Shown one piece after another: positions 24,738-31,414 of a stretch of 64,000 nucleotides of DNA. Each line of letters opens with the position of its first letter. The first letter of the stretch is position 1. The translations under genes and the position numbers were made by a program. The notes under the pieces were generated by a model. The model was given only the letters and a program-made list of their open reading frames with translations, had not been told where the DNA came from and ran no database searches. Origin of the DNA: JALYJZ01 sp964476895 (GTDB taxonomy: Bacteria; Patescibacteriota; SICC01); the NCBI GenBank assembly GCA_964476895.1, contig CAYZCS010000001.1, forward strand, positions 1-64,000. Reading direction: 5' to 3'.

Positions 24738-25187
24738 ATGAAGGTCATCGCGAAGAACCGGCGGGCCCGGCACGACTACATCCTCGAACAGACGTACGAG
24801 GCGGGCTTGGCGCTGACCGGCGCCGAGGTGAAGTCGATCAAGGCGAGCGACATCTCGATCCAGGAAGCATACGTGATCATCCGCGGCGGCGAGGCGTACC
24901 TGCTCGGGGCGCACGTGAAGCCGTGGCACGGCGCCGACGGCGAACCCGACCCTACCCGGACCCGGAAGCTCCTGCTCCACCGCCGCGAACTGGACAAGCT
25001 GGTCGGCGCGACCAAGGAAAAGGGCCGCACCCTCGTGCCGGTCACGGTCGGGCTCAGCAAAGGTCTGGTCAAGCTCGAGATCGCGCTCGCCCGCGGCAAG
25101 AAGATCCACGACAAACGCGAGACGCTCAAGCGCCGCCAGGCCGACCGCGAGGCCGCCCAAGCGGTCAAGCGTGCCACGAAAAGCTAG
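24738..25187 (+). CDS. smpB: SsrA-binding protein SmpB
   Basis: SmpB binds tmRNA and delivers it to stalled ribosomes in trans-translation. The 149-residue protein has the conserved N-terminus (MKVIAKNRRARHDYILEQTY), the motif GAEVKSIKASDISIQEAYV and a basic C-terminal tail (KKIHDKRETLKRRQADREA) that enters the decoding centre. A CATAAT -10 box lies exactly 6 nt before the ATG and there is no Shine-Dalgarno, so the mRNA should be leaderless. The cognate ssrA gene is about 6 kb away at 30737. A truncated copy of the smpB start lies at 27422. Confidence 0.95.
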   Translation: MKVIAKNRRARHDYILEQTYEAGLALTGAEVKSIKASDISIQEAYVIIRGGEAYLLGAHVKPWHGADGEPDPTRTRKLLLHRRELDKLVGATKEKGRTLVPVTVGLSKGLVKLEIALARGKKIHDKRETLKRRQADREAAQAVKRATKS

Positions 25188-25191
25188 TCCA

Positions 25192-25219
25192 TTGACAAAC
25201 TTCTGAGAATCCGTAGACT
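25192..25219 (+). promoter_or_regulatory. Promoter of the gene at 25228
   Basis: TTGACA (25192-25197) and TAGACT (25214-25219) are 16 nt apart. The GTG at 25228 is 8 nt past the -10 box, a leaderless layout. Confidence 0.65.
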
Positions 25220-25227
25220 TGGATATC

Positions 25228-25689
25228 GTGAGCCTACGATCCGCATCCCCCGACTCCGAACCGGGGTCGAGACCCGACCTCGACCTCGAACCTGCCGCCG
25301 AGACCGCGGCGGGAGGCGAAGCGTTCCCCGCGGAGCCAGGCATCCCCATCGAGCCAGCCGGCGAAGACAGCGGTGAATCGAGCCCTGACGCCGACATCGT
25401 CGCCCCGGAACCGCTTGGCAAACTGGATCCGGACAGTTTCCGCGGGCGGTCCGAGACCCGGGCCAGTGCGACGAGCGGCCCGCAGTTGGAGCGCCTACTG
25501 GAGACGTTCCCATCAGGAGTCGGGCGCTACTTCCGCGAACGCACGGATGCCCGGACCGGCAAGAAGGGGCCCGGGCCCCTTCCCCGTGCACCGCTCAGTG
25601 GCCGCGGCACAGACGCGATCATGCGGGTCAAGAAAGCCCGGAAATACCTGGAAGACCGGGCTACGCCACGCGACGAAGCGGATAAATAG
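25228..25689 (+). CDS. Hypothetical acidic, largely disordered protein
   Basis: I chose the GTG at 25228, since an earlier in-frame TTG overlaps the -10 box. The first ~90 residues are dominated by Pro, Glu, Asp and Ser and are probably disordered. A basic helical tail follows (DAIMRVKKARKYLEDRATPR). The 3' end overlaps the convergent gene at 25661 by 29 bp. No family is recognised, and a regulatory or binding role can only be guessed. Confidence 0.5.
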   Translation: MSLRSASPDSEPGSRPDLDLEPAAETAAGGEAFPAEPGIPIEPAGEDSGESSPDADIVAPEPLGKLDPDSFRGRSETRASATSGPQLERLLETFPSGVGRYFRERTDARTGKKGPGPLPRAPLSGRGTDAIMRVKKARKYLEDRATPRDEADK

Positions 25690-26305
25690 CGCCGTCGAAC
25701 GGCTCATCCAGCCGGTACTGCCGCTGTTCCGCGGTCGTGCCGTCGAAGCGTAACGCGAGCGCGGTGTCGGGGCTCGGTGCCGTCGAGAGCATCAGCTCGC
25801 TATCCTCAAACCACTCGGAATCCCGGTCCAGCAGGTAGTACAGCTCGGGCGCGTTCGCCAGCACGAGCGGTTCCGCGGGATTACCCGGCAGGTCCATCCG
25901 GAGCATGCCCAGGCTCGTGAAGAAATCGGCTGCCGTTTCCGGCTCCGAACTCATGCACCGCCGGGCGATCTCCCCTGCATCCAGCGGTTCCTCATAGACG
26001 GCGTACCAGCCCGGACCGCTGACTGCCTGGTCGAAGACGTCGCTCCACCGTTCGGGAACCGGCCGGTCATTGCGTCGGAACGGCACGAACCGGACCCGCA
26101 CGCCGTGCTCCTCGAACCGCTCCAGGTCGCCGTCATGGAAGCGCCGCGGCAACCGGCTGATCGCCGTGATGTCGAGCACCCGGCTGGCCCGCTCGAGTTC
26201 CCGTGCCTCCAGCGATTCCACGAAGTAGCGCTCCTGCACCGGTTGGAGCCCGGTGAGCTCCTCGTCCGGATCGAATCCGTGGTCTGGCGTAGGTTCGTCG
26301 ATCAT
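25661..26305 (-). CDS. Hypothetical protein, 214 aa
   Basis: The ATG at 26305 follows an AAGGAA ribosome site; the longer upstream frame has no such support. The soluble acidic protein (MIDEPTPDHGFDPDEELTGL at the start) contains segments such as WYAVYEEPLDAGEIARRCM and ends PLRRVA. No domain, signal peptide or membrane helix is seen. It ends inside the 3' part of the convergent gene. Function unknown. Confidence 0.5.
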   Translation of the reverse strand: MIDEPTPDHGFDPDEELTGLQPVQERYFVESLEARELERASRVLDITAISRLPRRFHDGDLERFEEHGVRVRFVPFRRNDRPVPERWSDVFDQAVSGPGWYAVYEEPLDAGEIARRCMSSEPETAADFFTSLGMLRMDLPGNPAEPLVLANAPELYYLLDRDSEWFEDSELMLSTAPSPDTALALRFDGTTAEQRQYRLDEPFDGAIYPLRRVA

Positions 26306-26468
26306 GGTGTTCCTTGGTTCCGCAAAGTGACGGCGTGCGGGTGACACCCCTTGATACCGCGCTTTGGAAAAGTCGTCAACCGCTGTGCGGGGCGCGCGGC
26401 GGCAAGCTGGAAAATCTCCGGACCGCCCGGGCCGCGGGCCAGGAATCTCTTTTTTGGGAACATCAGCC

Positions 26469-26497
26469 TTGCGGCGCAATCCCAAATTCCTTACAAT
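26469..26497 (+). promoter_or_regulatory. Promoter of the small membrane gene at 26565
   Basis: TTGCGG (26469-26474) and TACAAT (26492-26497) are 17 nt apart. An in-frame ATG inside the -10 box cannot be the start, which supports the downstream GTG. Confidence 0.6.
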
Positions 26498-26564
26498 GCA
26501 GTCACTTTTTAGCCGTATCGGTAGCTACTTAACAACCAGGGAACAGGCACGAAAGGAAATCATC

Positions 26565-26813
26565 GTGGGAGACGAACGGAGCCCCTCCGAAATAGAAGCA
26601 GACAAGAGGAAACAGGAACGATGGTACAGGGAGCACATGAGGGAGGAGCAAAGAAGAAGAGACAGGGGAGAACCGACCCATCAAGAGATATGGGAACAGA
26701 AACAACGCAAAGAGTCCATAAAAGCGTTCGTGCAAGTCGGGAGCGGGGTGGTGGCAATCTTGATCATCATCGGTTCCATCGTGTGGGCCGGCGTGGAGCT
26801 GTTCACCGGTTGA
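26565..26813 (+). CDS. Small tail-anchored membrane protein, 82 aa
   Basis: The GTG start is preceded by AAAGGAAA and lies downstream of the predicted transcription start. The protein has a highly charged, helical N-terminal ~55 residues (for example ADKRKQERWYREHMREEQRR) and one C-terminal membrane helix (VGSGVVAILIIIGSIVWAGV), a tail-anchored topology. A terminator of the repeated type follows at 26876. It belongs to the small membrane-protein neighbourhood around smpB. Function unknown. Confidence 0.6.
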   Translation: MGDERSPSEIEADKRKQERWYREHMREEQRRRDRGEPTHQEIWEQKQRKESIKAFVQVGSGVVAILIIIGSIVWAGVELFTG

Positions 26814-26875
26814 TTGACACTATGCGCGTCACCGCAGAAGTAATCCGCGTCCGAAGCCCTCGCCGTCAATCAATA

Positions 26876-26930
26876 CCCCCCTGACCCACCAACGGTTCTT
26901 ACGGACCAAGGGTCAGGGGGTTTCATTTTG
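26876..26930 (+). terminator. Intrinsic terminator, copy C of the repeated type
   Basis: CCCCCTGACCC pairs with GGGTCAGGGGG, with the same internal CACCAACG as the copies at 24659 and 27355, and a TTTCATTTT tract follows. Confidence 0.9.
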
Positions 26931-26941
26931 GCAGATTGTCG

Positions 26942-26970
26942 TTGTCCGCCTGCAGACGACGCTGTACAAT
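26942..26970 (+). promoter_or_regulatory. Promoter of the small membrane gene at 27035
   Basis: TTGTCC (26942-26947) and TACAAT (26965-26970) are 17 nt apart. A leader of about 58 nt with a GGGGAGAG ribosome site follows. Confidence 0.65.
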
Positions 26971-27034
26971 GGCTGACTCGACAGTCAGGTAGCTTCATTA
27001 ACAATCCGCAAACCACCAATGGGGAGAGATACAC

Positions 27035-27346
27035 ATGGGCCTTGAGGCCGGTAACGAGCACCACTACACTGGGGGGCCGGAACAGTGGCAACCCTCACCT
27101 TCACCCAGCATTCCCGCGGTGTTCTTCGGAATCATATTCCTGGCGGGTTTCTTTTTCTTCTTTCTGATGCTCACGTCGGCGCTCCTGATCCATATCCTCG
27201 GCGAAATCACGCCGCTGAGCAGCGAAGGCATTCAAGGATCGGTCGGGAGCATCATCCTCGTCGTGAACGGGATCCTGGCCGGTATCGGAGCACTGTATAT
27301 CGGAATAACCTACGCAGCAGAAGAAAGAGGCAAAAGCTCTGCATAA
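27035..27346 (+). CDS. Small membrane protein with two helices, 103 aa
   Basis: The ATG has a GGGGAGAG ribosome site and the promoter at 26942. After a polar Gly/Pro/His-rich head of ~28 residues come a Phe-rich membrane helix (VFFGIIFLAGFFFFFLMLTS) and a second helix (SIILVVNGILAGIGALYIGI) ending in a charged tail. The gene ends just before terminator copy B. Function unknown. Confidence 0.65.
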   Translation: MGLEAGNEHHYTGGPEQWQPSPSPSIPAVFFGIIFLAGFFFFFLMLTSALLIHILGEITPLSSEGIQGSVGSIILVVNGILAGIGALYIGITYAAEERGKSSA

Positions 27347-27354
27347 GAACACTT

Positions 27355-27405
27355 CCCCTGACCCACCAACGGTTCTTACGAACCACGGGTCAGGGGGTTC
27401 TTTTT
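27355..27405 (+). terminator. Intrinsic terminator, copy B of the repeated type
   Basis: CCCCTGACCC pairs with GGGTCAGGGG around an inner perfect GGTTC/GAACC stem, followed by TTCTTTTT. It closely matches the copies at 24659 and 26876. Confidence 0.92.
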
Positions 27406-27421
27406 GCAAGGCGAGTCTCGG

Positions 27422-27532
27422 CCGAACCCGGAATTCAGGCGTAATCGAACCATGAACGCCGAGAACCGGCGCGACCGGAAGGACTATCTGCTTGAGCAGA
27501 CGTTCGAGGCGGGTATCGCGCCGTCGAACGGC
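27422..27532 (+). pseudogene. Truncated duplicate of the smpB promoter and 5' end
   Basis: The segment repeats the smpB upstream region (ggaattcaggcgtaatcgaa here; cataatcgagg in smpB) and then about 25 codons starting at ATG 27452: MNAENRRDRKDYLLEQTFEA, against RARHDYILEQTYEA in SmpB. Similarity stops abruptly near 27515, and the frame runs on into sequence antisense to purN. It lacks the SmpB core and tail, so it is a pseudogene fragment. Its position right after terminator copy B mirrors the intact locus after copy A, so terminator and smpB start were duplicated together. Confidence 0.8.
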
Positions 27533-28198
27533 CTACCCGCGGTGCGGAGTACGCGCGCCGGCGACCGTGCAGATCTCGGCGAGGGCGCGGGTCAGCGCCT
27601 TGTGCTCCGCCGGCTTGATCCGGGCGTAGAGCTTCTCGACCGTGTCGCCGTCTTTCACGTCCACCATCGCCCGCTGGAACACCGGCCCCACACCGCCGTC
27701 CGGCGTGTGCGCGAAGACGCTCGAACCCGCCCACTTTTGTCCGGCCGCCAGCACCGCCTGGATCGCGTTCTCGCCAGCCAGGCCCAGGCACGGGTCGGCG
27801 AAGTTGCCGTCCGGCAGCTTGAACTTGTGATAGCCCGGGTCGGGGATGAGTCCCGGATGCACCGAGAGCACCCGCCACGGGAAGTACTTATGGAAGGCTT
27901 CGGAGAGGTCGTACGTCCAGCCCGCCAGGACGACCAGGTCCGGGGCATAGCGCTGGAGCTTGTGGGCCAGGTCCTCCTCGTAGTGCGCGCGGGGCTTCCC
28001 GTGCGCGGCGTAGTCCGCGTGGTCCAGCACGACGGTCGGCACGTCCGCCTCGCGGGCACGCACCAGGCCGTAGGCGCTCTCCTTGTCCGACGCCACCGCC
28101 ACGACCTGGCCGTCGAACCGCTCGGCCTGGCCGTCCAGCATGGCCTGCAGGTTGGAGCCGCCGCTTTTGTTCGAGATCAGTACCGCGATGCGTTTCAT
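27533..28198 (-). CDS. PurN-like formyltransferase
   Basis: The 221-residue protein has the GART/PurN fold: an N-terminal SNKSGGSNLQAML nucleotide-binding loop, LVVLAGWTYDLS, VHPGLIPDPGYH and FAHTPDGGVGPVF. PurN transfers formyl from 10-formyl-THF to GAR. In the core signature, usually Asn-x-His-Pro, the catalytic Asn is replaced by Ser (LSVHPGLIP), so activity on GAR is uncertain. No other purine genes are nearby. I chose the ATG at 28198. The gene ends exactly where the smpB fragment stops. Confidence 0.75.
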   Translation of the reverse strand: MKRIAVLISNKSGGSNLQAMLDGQAERFDGQVVAVASDKESAYGLVRAREADVPTVVLDHADYAAHGKPRAHYEEDLAHKLQRYAPDLVVLAGWTYDLSEAFHKYFPWRVLSVHPGLIPDPGYHKFKLPDGNFADPCLGLAGENAIQAVLAAGQKWAGSSVFAHTPDGGVGPVFQRAMVDVKDGDTVEKLYARIKPAEHKALTRALAEICTVAGARTPHRG

Positions 28199-28310
28199 GT
28201 GGTGTGGGTTTTCGGCGGATCCATGCGTGGACCTGCCGTTTGCCGTCATGATAGCACGCCTGGGCGTGGCTGGCGGTGCCACGCCGAGCGGTCTCTGCTA
28301 GGCTCTAGGC

Positions 28311-28616
28311 ATGCCCCAGGGACCTTCGATGCTGATCCAGTACATCGTCCGGACCGGCGAGGAAGCGGCCGTGAAAACGGCGGTCGAGCGGTTCGTCGCG
28401 GCGATCGCCGAGCATGAGCCGGAGACCCGTTACGAGTCGTGGCTCAAGGAAGACGGGCGCTCGTTCGCGCACCTGATGACGTTTGCCGACGCGGCCGCGC
28501 AGGAGCGGCACAAGGGCGCCGACTACACCAAGGAATTTGTCGCCGTGCTGTACCCGGCGTGCGAGGAAGAGCCGACGTACGAACCGGTGACGTTAGTCGC
28601 GTCAGCCCGCGAGTAG
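28311..28616 (+). CDS. Putative ABM-type (dimeric alpha-beta barrel) protein
   Basis: The 101-residue protein (MLIQYIVRTGEEAAVKTAVE, YESWLKEDGRSFAHLMTFAD) has the size and pattern of small dimeric alpha-beta-barrel proteins such as antibiotic-biosynthesis monooxygenases or stress-responsive relatives. No cofactor residues can be named. A TAGGCT -10 box is exactly 6 nt before the ATG, so the mRNA is probably leaderless and the first ATG is the start. Its end overlaps lysA by 15 bp, tail to tail. Confidence 0.55.
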   Translation: MPQGPSMLIQYIVRTGEEAAVKTAVERFVAAIAEHEPETRYESWLKEDGRSFAHLMTFADAAAQERHKGADYTKEFVAVLYPACEEEPTYEPVTLVASARE

Positions 28617-29771
28617 CTTCCCTGCCTCGGTGATCACGGCGACCTTCGGGAGCGGCCGCGCGTTGTAGGTAGAGGCCATCGTCTCGCCGTACGCGCCGGC
28701 GGTGCGGATCGCGAGAAGGTCGCCGATCCGGGGCGCCGGAAGCGGGCGGTCCTTCGCGAAGACGTCCCCCGATTCGCAGACGTTCCCCGCCACCGTGACC
28801 CTCCGGCGGCGGCCGCGCGGATTGGTCGCATTCTCGATGTGGTGGTACGAGCCGTACATCGCCGGGCGCAGCAGCTGGTTGAAGCCGGAATCCACGCCCA
28901 CGAACGTCTTGTGCGGCGTGACCTTGTAGTCGGTCACGGTCACGAGGAGCGTCCCAGCTTCCGCCACCAGGTAGCGGCCAGGCTCGAATGCCAGCCGTGG
29001 TTCGTAGCCCGCTTCTGCCGTGAACGCCGCCATCGTCTTGTCTATCAGTTTGCCAAGCTCCGAAATGTTCAGCCGCGGCTCGCCGGGCTGGTACGGCACG
29101 CCGAATCCCCCGCCGAAGTCGATATAGTCGAGCGTGTCGAACTGCCGCGCGGTACCGAGCAGCGCCCGCATCGCTTTGGCGAACAGCGGCGGATCCAGTA
29201 CGTTCGAGCCGATGTGCTGGTGGATGCCGCTGATCTTCCGGCCGTACTTCGCGGCGATCCGCTTGGCATCCTTCACCTGGCCGGGATCGATCCCGAACTT
29301 GCTGTCCGGCCCGCCGGTCATCACGTGTTTGTGGTGTCCGCCGCCGATCCCCTGGTTGATCCGCACGCCGAGCGGCCGGCGCTTGGGGAGCCGCTTCGCG
29401 AGGTATTCGAGCTGGTGGAGCGAATCCGCGTTCACGGTGGCGCCGCCGCGGATGGCCGCGTCCAGGTCCGCCGGACTCGCGCTGGCACAGGTGAACGCGA
29501 TCTGCTTCGGCGTGAAGCCGGCCTGCTTCGCCAGCTGCACCTCGCCCGGGCTGACCGTTTCCACGTCCGCACCGAGCCGCCGGAGGAGCCGGAGCACCCG
29601 CGGGTTCGCGTTCGCCTTCATCGCGTAGTGGATCTCAAGCTTCGGGTAACGGATCGCACGGGCCAACTCGCGGTACCGATCCGCGATCACGCGCTCGTCG
29701 TACACGTAGAGCGGCGTGCCGAACCGCTTCGCCGCCCGCTTCAGTTCGGTAAGTCCGGTCGCCTCACGCAT
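28602..29771 (-). CDS. lysA: Diaminopimelate decarboxylase
   Basis: The 389-residue PLP enzyme decarboxylates meso-diaminopimelate to lysine. It carries the PLP-lysine motif HYAMKANANP (Lys about 52), the HQHIGSNVLD segment, EPGRYLVAEAG and the CESGDVFAKDR motif that holds the active-site Cys. The length fits. Ornithine/arginine decarboxylases of the same fold are an alternative, but the motif set favours LysA. The ATG at 29771 was chosen over an upstream extension that would run through the divergent intergenic region. No other lysine genes are in the window. Confidence 0.88.
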   Translation of the reverse strand: MREATGLTELKRAAKRFGTPLYVYDERVIADRYRELARAIRYPKLEIHYAMKANANPRVLRLLRRLGADVETVSPGEVQLAKQAGFTPKQIAFTCASASPADLDAAIRGGATVNADSLHQLEYLAKRLPKRRPLGVRINQGIGGGHHKHVMTGGPDSKFGIDPGQVKDAKRIAAKYGRKISGIHQHIGSNVLDPPLFAKAMRALLGTARQFDTLDYIDFGGGFGVPYQPGEPRLNISELGKLIDKTMAAFTAEAGYEPRLAFEPGRYLVAEAGTLLVTVTDYKVTPHKTFVGVDSGFNQLLRPAMYGSYHHIENATNPRGRRRRVTVAGNVCESGDVFAKDRPLPAPRIGDLLAIRTAGAYGETMASTYNARPLPKVAVITEAGKLLAG

Positions 29772-29838
29772 GCGTCCATTCTGGCATATTATTAAGCGTC
29801 GCCCGCTGTTTACCTTCAAAACAAGAGAAAGGATCCGC

Positions 29839-30024
29839 ATGGAGACGGAGATACTAGGTATCGTCACGATGGACGAGCAAGGAAGAGTCACCCTCGACGG
29901 CAGGCAGCTGCCGCTTGGCGCCGGCGATGCTTTCACGGCCACTGGAGCACCCCGCTTGGTTTACTTTTTGCCTTTATTAAGTAATATATCTAGCTATGCC
30001 TTATCCAGAGCTGTCCGCTTATAG
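29839..30024 (+). pseudogene. AbrB-like protein, probably truncated at its 3' end
   Basis: An AAAGGAT ribosome site precedes an ATG. The first ~45 residues (VTMDEQGRVTLDGRQLPLGA then GDAF) resemble the swapped-hairpin AbrB/SpoVT DNA-binding fold. From about 29960 the sequence turns AT-rich and the last residues no longer fit. That is where the promoter and start of the methyltransferase gene begin, with overlapping reading frames. The likely reading is a GC-rich native gene cut short by inserted DNA. A genuinely short AbrB-like antitoxin is the alternative. Confidence 0.5.
29960..29987 (+). promoter_or_regulatory. Promoter of the methyltransferase gene
   Basis: TTTACT (29960-29965) and TAATAT (29982-29987) are 16 nt apart. 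The ATG at 29996 is 8 nt beyond the -10 box with no Shine-Dalgarno (leaderless layout). Confidence 0.6.
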
Positions 30025-30703
30025 CCAAGAAGACCCTCCCGACCGCTTTCAACATCGACTGGAAGACGATGTACTACGCACTTGCTTCGGCGAGCGTTCC
30101 GGTTATTTCCGAACTGAGATAAATCGGTCAATCGATTGCTATGCAATGGATTTCTGTGAAAACGCTTCTTTGCTGCGTGAAGCACGGAAGCATCTCGAGG
30201 AGACAGGGAGCATCGCGGTCTTGGACGTGGGTTGTGGCACAGGCCAAGCGCTATGGAGTTTCCGAGAGTATCTTACACGCCGTGACGACTACGAACCGGA
30301 CGATCGGCTCACCTTGGTGGGCATCAACATAGACGATTTTCGCAACGAAGCGGAGAGATGGAAACCCCGTAAAGCAATCAAGGAAGGAATCATTGATTAC
30401 ATTGTCGGTGATGCGCGGATCGTGACGCCACGTCAGGAATTCGACATCATTTTTTGCTACGAGGTGCTGATCCACATGTCCGATGAGGATGCGGCGGCGG
30501 TCCTTCGAAACACAGAACGAGCGCTTAAGCCGGGCGGCACCATGTACTTCGGATTCCATCTCGAGCAACTTGAAAGTGAAACGATTGCCGAATACCTCAG
30601 GGAACTGAGAGGGTCGGGTGAGGTAGCGGAAAATCTCGTAGAGAATGAATTCAGCACGACACGTGCGTTCGTGACGTTTAAGAAAGCCGCCTCCGACCAT
30701 TGA
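29996..30703 (+). CDS. SAM-dependent methyltransferase (class I)
   Basis: The 235-residue protein has the class I SAM-binding motif VLDVGCGTGQA, a motif II-like acidic end (LTLVGINIDD) and DIIFCYEVLIHM as post-motif. The C-terminal part (RALKPGGTMYFGFHLEQLES) completes the fold. The acceptor is unknown. Base composition is markedly more AT-rich than the flanking lysA gene, and the gene lies at the left border of the compositional island around ssrA. Its 3' end overlaps the -35 box of the ssrA promoter. Confidence 0.8.
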   Translation: MPYPELSAYSQEDPPDRFQHRLEDDVLRTCFGERSGYFRTEINRSIDCYAMDFCENASLLREARKHLEETGSIAVLDVGCGTGQALWSFREYLTRRDDYEPDDRLTLVGINIDDFRNEAERWKPRKAIKEGIIDYIVGDARIVTPRQEFDIIFCYEVLIHMSDEDAAAVLRNTERALKPGGTMYFGFHLEQLESETIAEYLRELRGSGEVAENLVENEFSTTRAFVTFKKAASDH

Positions 30704-30728
30704 CTTTCCCGCCTAACAATCGTACAAT
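30700..30728 (+). promoter_or_regulatory. ssrA promoter
   Basis: TTGACT (30700-30705) and TACAAT (30723-30728) are separated by 17 nt, and the mature tmRNA 5' end is 9 nt downstream. Confidence 0.85.
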
Positions 30729-30736
30729 CCGCGCAC

Positions 30737-31170
30737 GGGGATGCACCGGATTCGACGGTGGCGTACCTTGACAGGTTGCCGGCCGAGGACGAACGCTCAC
30801 CTCGCTAATCACGCGTTCAACGGCATTACAACTGCCAACTTCAAAGAGAAGCTTAGCGGTGTTGTCGCTTCCGCCCGGGAAAGCATTGCTTCCCTGAGCG
30901 ATGCGTTCGCCCCGCGACAGCTCTCTCCCATCCGGGCGTAATACCCCGGATCGTGCCCGCGCGAGCGCCCGGCTCGCACGGTAGCGCGTCATACTCCGGG
31001 CTCATCCGGATTCCCTAGTCTCAGGAAATTCGGAGACACGTTTGAGACTGGGTAGGCTGCGTTTCGTCCGCTTTCGAGCAGCCTGCTGACAGCAAAAAGT
31101 GGACTATGCCGGTAGATCGCCTTTCAACGGTCTCCATCGGACGGGGGTTCGACTCCCCCCATCTCCACCA
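30737..31170 (+). ncRNA. ssrA: Transfer-messenger RNA
   Basis: The 5' end GGGGATGCACCGGATTCGAC and the 3' end (T arm GGGGGTTCGACTCCCCC, then CATCTCCACCA) form the tRNA-like domain, with CCA encoded. It rescues stalled ribosomes with SmpB. By alignment of the pre-tag sequence (attacaact before the resume codon) I place the resume codon at GCC 30834, giving a tag beginning ANFKEKLSGVVASA. The frame stays open for 35 codons to TAA 30939 and ends QLSPIRA, which is longer than usual and lacks the typical hydrophobic LAA end. The resume position is inferred. Confidence 0.95.
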
Positions 31171-31414
31171 AGCGGCTCTCTGAGCTCACCGGCAATACGC
31201 TTGCCGTAAGAAAAATAGCTTTGGAAAGAGATTGGATCGAGAATCACTACTGCTCGCAAGAAACGCGATACTTAGGAGCAGCTAGAAAGGAGTTGCCAGT
31301 ACCTATGCCGGTTTCATTGAGCAAGAATGGCGGCGACTCACTGTTGCAACATTAAGAGACTGACAAAAAGGCCCTGGCATAAAGCTCGAAGATATTTTCA
31401 AAGTCTTGTAGCAT
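31171..31414. other. Intergenic stretch after ssrA
   Basis: This 244-bp AT-rich stretch lies between the ssrA 3' end and the convergent GHKL gene. A plus-strand open frame (31173-31355) has no start codon or ribosome site. I see no integrase fragment and no repeat of the ssrA 3' end. Confidence 0.4.

Noticed and set aside
26496..26813. ATG at 26496 as the start of the small membrane gene
   Set aside because: It overlaps the -10 box of a good promoter. The GTG at 26565 has a ribosome site and lies downstream of the expected transcript start.
31173..31355. Open frame after ssrA as an integrase fragment
   Set aside because: It has no start codon or integrase motif, and no ssrA-end repeat was found downstream, so I could not support an attachment site or integrase remnant.
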